Shown here one piece after another: positions 1 through 9,130 of a stretch of 64,000 nt of DNA. Source of the DNA: Parabacteroides sp. FAFU027 (GTDB lineage: Bacteria; Bacteroidota; Bacteroidia; Bacteroidales; UBA7332); assembly GCF_022808675.1 (NCBI RefSeq), contig NZ_JAKZKV010000001.1, positions 248,001 to 312,000 on the forward strand, written 5' to 3'. How positions within the stretch are numbered: position 1 is the first letter of the stretch; every line of letters begins with the position of its first letter. The notes under the pieces are model-generated. The model was not told the origin of the DNA. It worked only from the letters and a program-made list of their open reading frames with translations, and did not search any database. The position numbers and the translations under genes are program-made.

Positions 1-2
1 AC

Positions 3-1226
3 AACCAGGGGACTCCCTCGCGCTATGTGGCCGAAGAGCGTGTCCGGAAAATGATCGAATACGAATACGATGAACTGATCGAAATACTGGACAAGAAGAA
101 TCCGCAGAAGTTTTTCGCCTTTGCCAATACGGTGGAGACGCTCAACTATACCAAAACCAATCAGGGAAACGGCTGGCTGGGGATTGCCGTGGAAGGAACC
201 GACCGCTACAAACCCAACAAAATCGTGATTCACGTCAAACTGCACGAAAACGACACGCTGCTTCAGCAATACACGCTCGGATCGTTGGGCATTAACCTGA
301 TTTACGGAGGCTTGTTTATGTGGGAAGAGCCGCGCAAGGTGCTGCTCTCGTTGCTCGACAACCTCGACACCGACCGTGTGGAGGTCGATTACATCTTCGT
401 GGATGGGCCCGACCTGCAATGGTGTGACAATCGCCTGCTCAACCTGATGCTGGTAAGCAACAGCATGACACCGGCCATTATGTTTGACCAGTCGGGACGC
501 GTGCGTCAGCCGGGGGATATGCTCTACAAAAAGAACGTATTGCTGATGCGTGGATTTTTCCGTCCGATCAACAACCTCGCCATCGAGTTTATGGAGGACA
601 GCCTCAACATCTTCAAAGGCGATGAAGATTACCGCCCCGACAATACCATTGCCTTCTGCGAAATTTCGCTGAAATACCTGATGCAAGGGGAAAAACTTGA
701 CGACAAAGACTTCCTCGACCGGGTTGACCTCGTAAACATGTCCGGCCACAGCGTCATGGTCTCCAATTTCTACCGTTATTTCAAACTGGTGGATTATTTT
801 GCCCAGTTCAGGATGAATAAATTGCGAGTAGTCCTCGGATTACCAACGTTCGACAAGATTTTCCACAGTTCACAGTACACAGACCTGCGTGGCGGGCTGC
901 TCGAAGCAATGGGAAAGCTGTTTCAGGAAAATGTGAAGCTCTACCTCTACCCCTACACCGACATGGAAACCGGCGATGTTATTTATCCCGAAGATAGCCA
1001 CTTCAAAGACGAATACCGCTCGTTGTGGCAATATCTCGTCTCGACACGCAAGGTTCTGATTCTTCAGGGCATTCCGGTCAGCCACCTTAAAATCACGGCA
1101 TCTTATATCTCCAGCCTGATTGAAAATGCTGACGAAAGCCTCCGGGATTATGTACCGGAGAAGATTTTTGAACATATCAAAACGAATCGGCTGTTTGGAT
1201 ATGGGAGGAATATTTCCAGTGAATAG
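3..1226 (+). CDS. Conserved hypothetical protein, 5'-truncated by the window edge
   Basis: The frame is open to the left edge, so the start lies outside the window; the first visible in-frame residues are NQGTPSRYVAEERVRKMIEY. About 407 residues are visible, ending at 1226. It resembles a family conserved in Bacteroidota and cyanobacteria, about 480-500 residues long, that automatic pipelines label nicotinate-nucleotide adenylyltransferase or, wrongly, TonB-dependent receptor. I see no signal peptide, membrane segment or nucleotidyltransferase HxGH motif in the visible part, so I assign no function. The protein looks soluble and cytoplasmic. It is followed by 440 bp without a gene. Family recognition is from memory; function is unknown. 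Confidence 0.7.
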   Translation, partial: NQGTPSRYVAEERVRKMIEYEYDELIEILDKKNPQKFFAFANTVETLNYTKTNQGNGWLGIAVEGTDRYKPNKIVIHVKLHENDTLLQQYTLGSLGINLIYGGLFMWEEPRKVLLSLLDNLDTDRVEVDYIFVDGPDLQWCDNRLLNLMLVSNSMTPAIMFDQSGRVRQPGDMLYKKNVLLMRGFFRPINNLAIEFMEDSLNIFKGDEDYRPDNTIAFCEISLKYLMQGEKLDDKDFLDRVDLVNMSGHSVMVSNFYRYFKLVDYFAQFRMNKLRVVLGLPTFDKIFHSSQYTDLRGGLLEAMGKLFQENVKLYLYPYTDMETGDVIYPEDSHFKDEYRSLWQYLVSTRKVLILQGIPVSHLKITASYISSLIENADESLRDYVPEKIFEHIKTNRLFGYGRNISSE

Positions 1227-1411
1227 TAACAATCATCCTCAGAAACTGAGTTTCCAGCCCCCGATCAGATCACCCAGGAAACTCAATTTTCAACATAGTT
1301 ATAGATACAAAGGCTTTATAACGAATAGTGTGGGGTACATTACTTAGGGGAATATTCCCCTATGCTTCGTGTAATTATTTTTGTAGAAAGAATTCTTTTC
1401 AAATAATACAG

Positions 1412-1545
1412 CCACGAATCCACGAATAAAAGTCAGAAACACCAAATGTGTTGATTTTCAAATGAAAATAAAAACTGAACAACACAAATACTTTTCCAAA
1501 ATTGGAAAAGAAAAGATACTTTCTTATTCGTGGATTCGTGGCTTA
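1412..1545. repeat. Inverted repeat pair in the 1227-1667 intergenic region
   Basis: A 20-base arm reading AGCCACGAATCCACGAATAA at about 1411 recurs as its reverse complement at about 1525, with roughly 95 bases between. Between them lies a short hairpin, CTTTTCCAA / TTGGAAAAG, near 1491-1510. The arms could fold into a long hairpin if transcribed. No gene is visible in 1227-1667. Arms of this kind are common interspersed repeats in Bacteroidota. Confidence 0.7.
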
Positions 1546-1613
1546 GAGATTAAGAATATTTCAGACTTAAATACACTACCCATACCATATAAACCGTTAT
1601 AGAGCCGACACAA

Positions 1614-1650
1614 AAAACTCCCGCCTTCATTGCGAAAGCGGGAGTTTTGT
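1614..1650 (-). terminator. Intrinsic terminator after the pyrB-pyrI-flavin reductase operon
   Basis: An 11-bp stem, AAAACTCCCGC / GCGGGAGTTTT, with flanking A and T runs lies 20 bp beyond the stop of the flavin reductase gene on the minus strand. It can act in both directions. Confidence 0.8.
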
Positions 1651-1667
1651 ATTGAATAGGCAACCAT

Positions 1668-2234
1668 TTATTTCTTCTTCTGTACCGACCAGCCGAACTT
1701 GCCGATATGCTCGCCCAACCCGTAATAGTGCCCGTGCGAATAGGCCAGCAGTTTGGATTCATAGAGCTTGAACTCTCCGGTCTCAGGATCGATGTATTTG
1801 TCATCGGCCTTCACATTCACCACATCGGCGATAAACATATCGTGGGTACCCAATGCCATCACCTCACGTACACGGCATTCGATGCAGACGGGAGACTCCT
1901 CGATGATGGGTGCATTTACCATTGTCGCCTTACCCGGTGTGAGCTTCATCTCCTCAAACTTGTTGAAATCCTTTCCGGAACGCACGCCCACCCAGTCGGT
2001 CGCAAACGCCATATCTTCCGTAGTCAGGTTAATGACAAACTCCATATTCTTCTTGAGAATCGGATAAGAGTGACGGCCCGGACGTACCGAGATGTAACAC
2101 ATCGGGGGATCGGAACAAATCGTTCCCACCCAACTTACGGTAATCAGGTTATACTCATCTTCAGTTGCTCCGCAGCTCACGATAGCTGCCGGAACCGGAT
2201 ATATCATGGTTCCCGGTTTAAAATCTACCTTCAT
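1668..2234 (-). CDS. Flavin reductase-like FMN-binding protein (flavoredoxin type)
   Basis: This 188-residue protein belongs to the flavin reductase-like, FMN-binding split-barrel family (DIM6/NTAB, flavoredoxin). It starts [20 protein letters not shown]; the GTxxYPxP..VVS start, the SWVG segment and the RPGRHSY segment are typical of FMN-binding members that transfer electrons to partner proteins or flavins. There is no signal peptide, so it should be cytoplasmic. Its start ATG overlaps the stop of pyrI by 4 bases (ATGA), so it is translationally coupled to pyrI and is the third gene of the pyr operon. The partner is unknown; a link to pyrimidine metabolism is only inferred from position. 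Confidence 0.88.
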   Translation of the reverse strand: MKVDFKPGTMIYPVPAAIVSCGATEDEYNLITVSWVGTICSDPPMCYISVRPGRHSYPILKKNMEFVINLTTEDMAFATDWVGVRSGKDFNKFEEMKLTPGKATMVNAPIIEESPVCIECRVREVMALGTHDMFIADVVNVKADDKYIDPETGEFKLYESKLLAYSHGHYYGLGEHIGKFGWSVQKKK

Positions 2235-2698
2235 CGGATAATCAGATTTTCTTTGTCAAATACTCGTTCGCAATATAGGCATTTCACCACACCCTCCTCT
2301 TTATTCACTACCTTGAAGTGGGTCTTCATCGGCTCGTTGTTGGTGATACATTTGGGGTTCGGACATTTCGCGATACCCACCAGTTCACCCGGGAGTTCGA
2401 TTTTAATCTTCTCCACCACGCGGAAGTTGCGGATCATACTCAGGATCACATTAGGTGCAACCAATGCGATGCGGTCAATTTCCTCTTTATGGAAATAACG
2501 GTTGGCAATCTTGATGATTCCTTTCTTACCCAGCTTCTGACTCTCCAGGTTAAATCCAATGGTGATACTATTTGAGCAGCTGTCCAATCCTAAAAGGGAA
2601 ACAACTTCAAACAGATGTTCGGACGGTATATGGTCAATTACAGTGCCGTTTTCGAGGGCGGCTACCAAAAGTTCTTTTTTACTAGTCATCGTACACAT
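2231..2698 (-). CDS. pyrI: Aspartate carbamoyltransferase regulatory subunit
   Basis: PyrI binds the effectors ATP/CTP and links catalytic trimers of aspartate carbamoyltransferase, the first committed step of pyrimidine synthesis. The protein has 155 residues, the usual length. Visible are the nucleotide-binding domain with GTVIDHIP (residues 18-25) and ITIGFNL, and a C-terminal zinc domain with Cys112, Cys117, Cys140 and Cys143. The start may be Met1 or Met4 (MTSKKEL). It begins 10 bp after the pyrB stop and overlaps the next gene by 4 bp. The subunit order pyrB-pyrI is as in enterobacteria. Confidence 0.97.
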   Translation of the reverse strand: MCTMTSKKELLVAALENGTVIDHIPSEHLFEVVSLLGLDSCSNSITIGFNLESQKLGKKGIIKIANRYFHKEEIDRIALVAPNVILSMIRNFRVVEKIKIELPGELVGIAKCPNPKCITNNEPMKTHFKVVNKEEGVVKCLYCERVFDKENLIIR

Positions 2699-2708
2699 AG
2701 TCGTTGAT

Positions 2709-3620
2709 TTACAATAGTCCTAATACGTCGCAGATAATGGCCTGGCGGGCATACATCCCGTTGCGGGCCTGGTCGAAGTAGTAAGCTTTAGGATTGTCAT
2801 CCACATCAATCGAGATTTCGTTGACGCGGGGCAGCGGATGCAATACACGAAGATTTTCCTTGCTATGTTCCAGCATCGCGTTGTGCAGGGTATAAACGTT
2901 TTTCACCTTTTCATATTCCATCAGGTCGGTGAATCGTTCACGTTGCACACGGGTCATATAGAGAATGTCGGACTGGTTAATCACCTCTTCGGTAAAGTCG
3001 CTGTACTCGAAGTACATGATATTATGCTTTTTGCAAAAGATCTTATACTCGTCCGGCATCTTCAGCTCTTTTGGCGCTACGAAATGGAAGGTCGGATTGA
3101 AATGCGACAGTGCAATCAGCAGCGAGTGTACGGTACGTCCGTACTTGAGGTCTCCCACCATTGTCACTTGAAGGTTCTCGAGCGTGCCCTGCGTTTTGTA
3201 GATAGAATAGAGGTCGAGCATGGTCTGAGACGGGTGCTGGTTGGCTCCGTCACCGGCATTTACTACCGGTACATTAGAAACCTCAGAAGCGTAACGCGCT
3301 GCCCCTTCGAGGTAGTGACGCATGATGATCAGATCGGCATAGTTGCTCACCATCTTGATGGTGTCTTTCAGGGTCTCGCCTTTCGAAGAACTGGTGGTAG
3401 CCGCATCGGTAAAGCCGATAATGCGTCCGCCCAAACGGTTAACGGCGGTCTCGAAACTCAGGCGTGTACGGGTAGAAGGTTCGAAGAAAAGCGTCGCCAC
3501 CACTTTCCCGTCGAGCAGCTTCTGATTAGGATTCTGCTCAAACTTCTCTGCTTCTTTCAATATCCGGAGGATATCCTCTCTGGAATAATCCTTGATGGAT
3601 ACAAGATTTTTGTGTGTCAT
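2709..3620 (-). CDS. pyrB: Aspartate carbamoyltransferase catalytic subunit
   Basis: PyrB condenses carbamoyl phosphate with aspartate to N-carbamoyl-L-aspartate in the cytoplasm. The 303-residue protein has the carbamoyl-phosphate site [10 protein letters not shown] at residues 48-57, the SSSKGET loop near residue 80 whose Lys reaches into the neighbouring subunit, the HPSQTMLDL motif and HPLPRV near residue 260. Length is typical. The start ATG at 3620 agrees with the family (conserved N-terminus, next to pyrI). About 130 bp separate it from its -7 box, and that leader contains a hairpin plus U-tract and a small leader reading frame (see separate entry), so attenuation is plausible. Confidence 0.97.
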   Translation of the reverse strand: MTHKNLVSIKDYSREDILRILKEAEKFEQNPNQKLLDGKVVATLFFEPSTRTRLSFETAVNRLGGRIIGFTDAATTSSSKGETLKDTIKMVSNYADLIIMRHYLEGAARYASEVSNVPVVNAGDGANQHPSQTMLDLYSIYKTQGTLENLQVTMVGDLKYGRTVHSLLIALSHFNPTFHFVAPKELKMPDEYKIFCKKHNIMYFEYSDFTEEVINQSDILYMTRVQRERFTDLMEYEKVKNVYTLHNAMLEHSKENLRVLHPLPRVNEISIDVDDNPKAYYFDQARNGMYARQAIICDVLGLL

Positions 3621-3654
3621 ATCGGATAGTTGTTTTTATCGCTCGCAATCAGGC

Positions 3655-3749
3655 AAAAAAAAACCAACCGGAGATTACTTCCGACTGATTTTCCCTTAGA
3701 AATATTGAATCATTGATTTCATATTGCTTGCCTTACTCCTGCAAAAGTA
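3655..3749 (-). promoter_or_regulatory. pyrB promoter and candidate transcription attenuator with an 8-codon leader ORF
   Basis: Read on the minus strand: the -7 box TACTTTTG lies at 3749-3742; an 8-codon reading frame MKSMIQYF with a TAA stop occupies 3722-3696; a stem of about 11 pairs (AATCAGTCGGA pairing with TCCGGTTGGTT, several G-U) spans 3690-3662; then nine U residues are encoded by the A run at 3663-3655. pyrB starts 35 bases further on. The layout is that of an intrinsic terminator in the leader. The mechanism is inferred. Confidence 0.6.
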
Positions 3750-3980
3750 CAAAATCAAACTCATCTATTCACACTTATTTAGGTAAAAAAGAGTTGTTCT
3801 TCGGCAGATTTATTTTCAATGGGAGTCATTTGGAGCAATAGGGAGTTAAATGGAGCTAAATGAAACTCAGAGCCATTACCTGTAATCCTGAAAAGAAGAT
3901 TTACCCTAATCGACTTCCCATTTTCCAAAATAAAGTAGGATAAATAGAATCCCAACTTATCAAAAATCTTAACCCGGCAA

Positions 3981-4226
3981 ATATAAATGCCAACTCGGTT
4001 AAGACAAATGTAATCTCGGTATGCCAAAATACGATCTCAGAAGGTATAAATGCCATCTCGGCTGTTATGGATGTAATCTCGACTTTGCAAAATGCCATCT
4101 CGGCAGATATAAATGCCAACTTGCATAAGACAAATGTAATCTCGGTATGTCAAAATACGATCTCGGAAGGTATAAATGCCATCTCGGCTGATATGGATGT
4201 AATCTCGACTTTGCAAAATGCGAACT
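3981..4226. repeat. 21-bp tandem repeat, 12 units, in two 126-bp higher-order blocks
   Basis: The intergenic region between pyrB and rnpB holds contiguous 21-base units of the form AAATGCCATCTCGGCAGATAT. Six unit variants (126 bp) occur in a fixed order and the whole block is then repeated (3981-4106 and 4107-4226) with few changes; the last unit is incomplete. Because 21 is divisible by three, all reverse frames stay open and give heptad-repeat peptides, which I regard as spurious. The rest of the 3750-4368 gap shows no gene. Confidence 0.95.
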
Positions 4227-4368
4227 AAGGAGCAAAGAATGCTCATTCACCTCAAAAGAATGAGACCCAGCACCTTTCCACCCCATCTAACGACCTCTTT
4301 ACGACCTGTGACTCCCGCCAAATGCCACTATTTTCGCCCACCGGCAACCAATTCCCCATATTTTAAAC

Positions 4369-4376
4369 TATCTTTG
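4369..4376 (+). promoter_or_regulatory. -7 promoter box of rnpB
   Basis: TATCTTTG at 4369-4376 followed by CAC matches the Bacteroidota TAnnTTTG box and sits 6 bases before the first base of the P1 stem. I find no clear -33 TTTG element. Confidence 0.65.
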
Positions 4377-4381
4377 CACTG

Positions 4382-4742
4382 ATGCAGCAGAACGGTCTGT
4401 CGCTCTTCCGGTATAGGAAGGGAGGAAAGTCCGGGCAACACAGAGCACCATGCTTCCTAACGGGAAGGAGTTCGCGAGGGCTGAGTAGCGTAACAGAGAA
4501 TAACCGCCACGGTTCGCCGCGGTAAGGGTGAAAAGGTGGGGTAAGAGCCCACCGGTCTGGGCAGCAATGTCACGAGCCGTACGCCTCATGGGTTGAAAGA
4601 TCATGTATACCGACGCACGTAGGGCTGCTCGCCCGATGTCGGGGGGTAGATCGATAGAGCTGCGTAGTGATACGCAGTCAAGACAAATGACAGACATTCC
4701 GCTTCGGTGGAGTACAGAACCCGGCTTATAGGTCTGCTGCAT
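4382..4742 (+). ncRNA. rnpB: RNase P RNA
   Basis: This is the catalytic RNA that trims 5' leaders from pre-tRNAs. The ends pair as stem P1 (ATGCAGCAGA at 4382-4391 with TCTGCTGCAT at 4733-4742). The two universally conserved parts of the P4 core are present: GAGGAAAGTCCGGGC near 4422-4436 and ACAGAACCCGGCTTATA near 4715-4731. The length of about 361 nt fits bacterial type A. The open frame on the opposite strand is an artefact. Confidence 0.95.
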
Positions 4743-4760
4743 TACTTTTTATACTTACGG

Positions 4761-4768
4761 TAAATTTG
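4761..4768 (+). promoter_or_regulatory. -7 promoter box upstream of the BrkB-like gene
   Basis: TAAATTTG at 4761-4768 followed by CACT matches the TAnnTTTG consensus and lies about 75 bp before the start codon at 4843. Confidence 0.5.
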
Positions 4769-4842
4769 CACTCAGATGGAGTCCAGCATTTTTACCTTCT
4801 GCGAAAACGACCCTTTTTCTTTTACCTAAAAATGCTCTCCCC

Positions 4843-6195
4843 ATGGCTAAAGAAAATCAAATCATTCAAAAGTCTAAATCCCTGATAGAATTTGTCACTA
4901 CCGACATCTGGCGAATCTCAGAAACGGAACTCAGCAAAAGTAAACGACGGCTATATACGTTGCTCAAAGCGCTGACTGTATCCATCCGACGCTTCGATGA
5001 GGATGACCTCCAGACCAGAGCTTCGGCACTGACATACAGCACGCTGCTTGCCATCGTTCCTATCCTGGCATTGCTGTTTGCTATTGCCAACGGACTGGGA
5101 TTTAAAACACTGATCGAGACCCAGTTGATGGACTACTTCCCCGGGCAAAAGGTAGTACTGGAAAAAGGATTGGAATTTGCCTCTTCTTACCTGGAAAGTG
5201 CTAAAGGAGGAGTATTCGTAGGAATTGGTATTATCATGTTAATTTGGGCCGTGATCGTATTGATCAGCCACATTGAGAATGCCTTCAACGACATCTGGCT
5301 GGTAAAAAAACCCCGCTCCTACTACCGGAAGTTTACTGACTACCTATCTCTGTTTCTCATCCTGCCGGTGCTGATGATTGCGTCCAGCGGAGTCTCTATA
5401 TTCATCACAACAGCGCTCGAAAGCCTCAAAGAGTTTCAGGTAATCAGTCCGGTAATCGGGATTTTCATACGTTTTATTCCATTTATCATTACCTGGTTGA
5501 TTTTCCTCTCTATCTACATATTTATTCCCAACACCAAGGTCTCTTTCAAACATGCTTTAATACCTGCACTATTGATCTGTATTGCTTTTCAGGTATTTCA
5601 GTACCTCTATATCGGCGGACAGATTTGGGTGACAAGATACAATGCGATTTATGGTAGTTTCGCCGCGCTTCCGTTATTGTTATTGTGGCTTCAGGTCTCC
5701 TGGCTAATTACACTTTTTGGTGCCGAGCTCTGCTATGCCTCGCAAAATATTCACAATTTCTACTTCGAAAAAGACACGAAACACATCAGCCGCCGCTACA
5801 AGGATTTCGTAACGTTGCTGATTGCCTCCATTGTTATCAAACAGTTTGAGAACGGAGGTAAACCGTTACGGGCAAAAGACATTTCCCAGGCTCACCATAT
5901 CCCTATCCGCCTGACTCAGGATGTACTTTATCTTTTATCTGAAATCGAAATTATCAATGAATCGCTGGATGAAGATATTGACGAACAGATTTACCAGCCG
6001 GCATTGGATATCAATAAAATAACTGTGGGACTGTTGCTTTCCCGGCTCGATTTGCACGGCTCGGAAGTGTTTAGGATTGACTCCCAGAGTAAATTCTATT
6101 CCCAATGGAAATCCCTGCTGAAAAGCCGTGAAGAGATGCTGGTTTCGGCAAACGAGACGTTGATTAAGGATTTGGTCATTGAAGAAAAGAGATAA
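4843..6195 (+). CDS. YihY/BrkB family inner-membrane protein with C-terminal extension
   Basis: This 450-residue protein has the YihY/virulence factor BrkB fold: DDLQTRASALTYSTLLAIVPILALLFAIANGLG around residues 54-86, then about five further hydrophobic segments up to residue 310, including the family motif YGSFAALPLLLLWLQVSW. Members were once mislabelled ribonuclease BN; the real function is unknown. Residues about 320-450 form a soluble extension. Its RRYKDFVTLLIASIV segment and the following helices look like a winged-helix unit, often present in Bacteroidota members. It has its own promoter and ends at a strong bidirectional terminator, so it is monocistronic. Confidence 0.9.
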   Translation: MAKENQIIQKSKSLIEFVTTDIWRISETELSKSKRRLYTLLKALTVSIRRFDEDDLQTRASALTYSTLLAIVPILALLFAIANGLGFKTLIETQLMDYFPGQKVVLEKGLEFASSYLESAKGGVFVGIGIIMLIWAVIVLISHIENAFNDIWLVKKPRSYYRKFTDYLSLFLILPVLMIASSGVSIFITTALESLKEFQVISPVIGIFIRFIPFIITWLIFLSIYIFIPNTKVSFKHALIPALLICIAFQVFQYLYIGGQIWVTRYNAIYGSFAALPLLLLWLQVSWLITLFGAELCYASQNIHNFYFEKDTKHISRRYKDFVTLLIASIVIKQFENGGKPLRAKDISQAHHIPIRLTQDVLYLLSEIEIINESLDEDIDEQIYQPALDINKITVGLLLSRLDLHGSEVFRIDSQSKFYSQWKSLLKSREEMLVSANETLIKDLVIEEKR

Positions 6196-6221
6196 CGCCA
6201 ATCGGTTCTACCATAAAATTG

Positions 6222-6265
6222 AGCCCCGGATATACGATGCAAGACGTAAATCCGGGGCTTATTAT
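6222..6265. terminator. Bidirectional intrinsic terminator between convergent genes
   Basis: AGCCCCGGA (6222-6230) pairs with TCCGGGGCT (6251-6259) and is followed by a T-rich run. It separates the BrkB-like gene (+) from the MgtC-like gene (-). Confidence 0.85.
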
Positions 6266-6287
6266 TTATTGCAAATCAAAGGATGAA

Positions 6288-6992
6288 TCAGGCTACTATT
6301 CTGACAGATGTGACTGCATCAAGCTTTCTCAACTGCTCGAAAAGAAGTACGTAATCGGTTTTTATTTTTACATAGACACTAAAATGTAGTTCGGTGACAT
6401 TCCGGTGAAAATCCTGTTCGATGAAAATGTCATGTATCGACACGCCATGTTTTCTCAATAATTCTTCCACTTCTGCTTTCCTGACTAACAAGTCACTAAA
6501 AACCAGAATGACCGTTTTGGAGTTCCATTCAATCATGACCTTCCTTTCGAAATTGGCCATATTAATCAGGATAAAAAGCGTTATGACCATCCCTGCCAGA
6601 GAAACCTCATACATCCCGGCTCCGATAGCCAGTCCCAATGCTGCCACCATCCAGATGGAAGCGGCTGTGGTCATGCCTTTAATCGCTCCCCGGCTTTGAA
6701 TAATCGCCCCGGCACCAAGAAAACCAATTCCGGTAATCACCTGCCCGGCTACCCGTGTCGGGTCGGAGCTATACGTCCCCCAAAAGACCTGTGGTAAATA
6801 AAGAGATATCAGCATCATTACTGTGGAGCCGACGCAAATCAGCGTGAAGGTACGGAATCCGGCATAGTGCTTGCTGTGTTGGCGCTCATAACCAATTATT
6901 CCACCGATGATAAGACTGAGCGCAAGCCTGAACATTGAGGTCTCAAAAGTGACCTCTCTGGAATAAATGATATCGGTTAGCCAGGTTGACAT
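6288..6992 (-). CDS. MgtC/SapB family membrane protein
   Basis: The 234-residue protein has the MgtC/SapB N-terminal membrane domain: FRLALSLIIGGIIGYERQ, GFRTFTLICVGSTVMMLISLY, RVAGQVITGIGFLGAGAII and GMTTAASIWMVAALGLAIGAGMY, giving about four to five membrane helices up to residue 145. The C-terminal 85 residues form a soluble ACT-like domain. Homologues are linked to growth in low magnesium and to intracellular survival, but the biochemical activity is not settled. It is a single gene on the minus strand. Confidence 0.92.
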   Translation of the reverse strand: MSTWLTDIIYSREVTFETSMFRLALSLIIGGIIGYERQHSKHYAGFRTFTLICVGSTVMMLISLYLPQVFWGTYSSDPTRVAGQVITGIGFLGAGAIIQSRGAIKGMTTAASIWMVAALGLAIGAGMYEVSLAGMVITLFILINMANFERKVMIEWNSKTVILVFSDLLVRKAEVEELLRKHGVSIHDIFIEQDFHRNVTELHFSVYVKIKTDYVLLFEQLRKLDAVTSVRIVA

Positions 6993-7055
6993 GGTAGTAG
7001 GTTTTTAAGGAGTTTATGGAAGGAAATGGAGGAAAAGGTCTTTCCATTTCCGGTT

Positions 7056-7125
7056 ATCGAACCTTTCTATGAGTGAAAGGTTCGGGTGGCATTCGAAAGG
7101 TTCGCTCATAGAGAACCTTTCAATA
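7056..7125. repeat. Double-hairpin repeat, copy 1 (downstream of the ABC-F gene)
   Basis: Four 9-base segments occur in the order GAACCTTTC, GAAAGGTTC, GAAAGGTTC, GAACCTTTC, so two alternative hairpins can form. A diverged copy in the same orientation lies at 9131-9204, and the two bracket the ABC-F gene. The segment CGCTCATAGAGAACCT is identical in both. Confidence 0.85.
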
Positions 7126-7135
7126 TATGATAAAA

Positions 7136-9070
7136 TCAGCCTTTTATTTCGTCCAGTTCCATGGTCAGGTCCGTCCAGCGGTCCATTTCAGCGGAAAGCT
7201 TTTGTTTCAATGCCCCGTGTTGCGTGTAAAGAGAAACATCCGATGCGCCTTCCGGAGTTGCCATTTTTTCTTCCAATACTGAAATCTCCGTTTCGATTTT
7301 CTCTATCTGTTTTTCGGCATCGGCAATCGACTTCTCGATTTTACGGATTTGCTTACTGAACTCTTTACGCGCTTCGTAACTTTCCTGACCGGAACTTTTC
7401 GAAGCCTCTACGGTTGCAGCTTCTTTGTCTGCGACAGTTTTACGTTCCAGTTCCTGAAGGTTTTCCATCTTCTTTTTCTCGAGGAAAGCGTAGATTCCGC
7501 CAAGGTGTTCGGTCACTTTCTGATTACCGAACTCATAGACTTTATCCACCAGTCCGTCAAGAAATTCACGGTCATGCGAGACGACAATCACCGTACCGTC
7601 AAAGTCTTTGATAGCACCTTTGAGCACATCCTTCGAACGCATATCGAGGTGGTTGGTCGGCTCATCGAGAATCAGCAGGTTAACCGGTTCCAGCAGCAAA
7701 CGAATCATTGCCAAACGGCTACGTTCACCTCCCGAAAGCACCTTCACCTTCTTGTCCGAAGCCTCTCCGCCAAACATGAATGCGCCGAGAATATCCCGGA
7801 TTTTGGTACGGATGTCTCCGACTGCAACATAGTCAATGGTCTCAAAAACGGTCAGGTTCTCATCAAGCAACTGCGCCTGGTTCTGGGCAAAATAACCAAT
7901 CTTAACATTGTGACCCAGCTTTAGAACGCCCGAAAAACCGGTTTCGTTCATGATACATTTTACTAAAGTTGACTTCCCTTCACCGTTCTTGCCGACAAAC
8001 GCCACCTTCTCTCCCCGCTTGATGGTAAAGTTGGCATTGGCAAAGACCAGATAATCATCATAGTACTTGGTCAAATCATCTGCAATCACCGGATAATCAC
8101 CCGAACGGGGTGCCGGTGGAAATCGCAGGCTGAGTGCAGAACGGTCGATTTCATCAATTTCGATTCGCTCGATTTTATCCAGTTGCTTGATGCGCGACTG
8201 TACTTGTACCGATTTGGTTGACTTGTAGCGGAAACGTTCGATAAAGGCTTCGGTATCTGCAATCTGTTTCTGCTGGTTTTCATAAGCGCGAAGCTGCTGC
8301 TCACGGCGTTCTTCGCGCAGCACCACATATTTGGAATAGGAAACTTTATAATCATGGATGTCCCCCAGCGAAATCTCAATAGTACGGGTAGTCACGTTAT
8401 CGAGAAAGGCACGGTCGTGCGACACCAGCACCACAGCATTGGCACGCGTCGACAGAAACTGTTCCAACCACTGGATAGACTCGATATCGAGGTGGTTGGT
8501 CGGCTCATCGAGCAGCAACACATCCGGCTGACGCATCAGCAATTTAGCCAACTCAATACGCATACGCCATCCTCCGCTGAACTCCGAAGTAGGCCGGTCA
8601 AAATCACTGCGTTTGAAGCCCAATCCCATCAGCGTCTTTTCGATATCTGCCATGTAATTGGCAAAACCCATCATGGCCAGTTGTTCGTTGGCATGGGTCA
8701 CCCGGTCAATCAGTTTGTGGTAGGAATCAGACTCGTAATCGGTGCGTTCCGCCAGTTCGAGATTCATCTTCTCAATCTCTTTTTCCTTATCAAAAAGATG
8801 CTTGAATGCCTGCTCGGCTTCCTCAATCACGGTGCGGCTGTTATCATGCACCATGTGCTGGGGCAGATAGCCGATAGTCACCTCTTTGGGGTAGCTGACG
8901 TTTCCGCGTGTCGGAGTCTGCACACCTGCCAAAATCTTCAGCATGGTACTCTTTCCGGCACCGTTTTTACCGACCAGACCGATGCGGTCTTTCTTGTTTA
9001 TTACGTATGTGATGTCGTCCAACAGTGTAAAACCGCCAAACTCTACGGTCAATCCTTCTACTGAAATCAT
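7136..9070 (-). CDS. ABC-F family ATPase (Uup/YheS-like)
   Basis: This soluble protein of 644 residues has two ABC ATPase domains and no membrane segments, typical of ABC-F translation factors that bind the ribosomal E site. Domain 1 has Walker A GKNGAGKST (34-42), signature FSGGW and Walker B LLLDEPTNHLD; domain 2 has GKNGEGKST, LSGGERSRL and LLILDEPTNHLD. A charged coiled coil with many Glu and Lys fills the last 110 residues. I chose the ATG at 9070 (MISVEGLTVEFGG) because the in-frame extension upstream has no family similarity and runs through the 9131-9204 repeat. The exact subfamily, and any antibiotic-resistance role, cannot be told from sequence alone. Confidence 0.93.
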   Translation of the reverse strand: MISVEGLTVEFGGFTLLDDITYVINKKDRIGLVGKNGAGKSTMLKILAGVQTPTRGNVSYPKEVTIGYLPQHMVHDNSRTVIEEAEQAFKHLFDKEKEIEKMNLELAERTDYESDSYHKLIDRVTHANEQLAMMGFANYMADIEKTLMGLGFKRSDFDRPTSEFSGGWRMRIELAKLLMRQPDVLLLDEPTNHLDIESIQWLEQFLSTRANAVVLVSHDRAFLDNVTTRTIEISLGDIHDYKVSYSKYVVLREERREQQLRAYENQQKQIADTEAFIERFRYKSTKSVQVQSRIKQLDKIERIEIDEIDRSALSLRFPPAPRSGDYPVIADDLTKYYDDYLVFANANFTIKRGEKVAFVGKNGEGKSTLVKCIMNETGFSGVLKLGHNVKIGYFAQNQAQLLDENLTVFETIDYVAVGDIRTKIRDILGAFMFGGEASDKKVKVLSGGERSRLAMIRLLLEPVNLLILDEPTNHLDMRSKDVLKGAIKDFDGTVIVVSHDREFLDGLVDKVYEFGNQKVTEHLGGIYAFLEKKKMENLQELERKTVADKEAATVEASKSSGQESYEARKEFSKQIRKIEKSIADAEKQIEKIETEISVLEEKMATPEGASDVSLYTQHGALKQKLSAEMDRWTDLTMELDEIKG

Positions 9071-9130
9071 TATTCTGAAATCTATTTTAATGGGTAGTTT
9101 CGGGAAAATAATAAACTGCAAATCCATCGT

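Noticed and set aside
3901-4286. Heptad-repeat protein genes on the minus strand
   Set aside because: All three frames are open because the DNA repeat is 21 bp; there is no promoter, ribosome site or family similarity.
4368-4742. Protein gene on the minus strand
   Set aside because: It is the exact antisense of the RNase P RNA.
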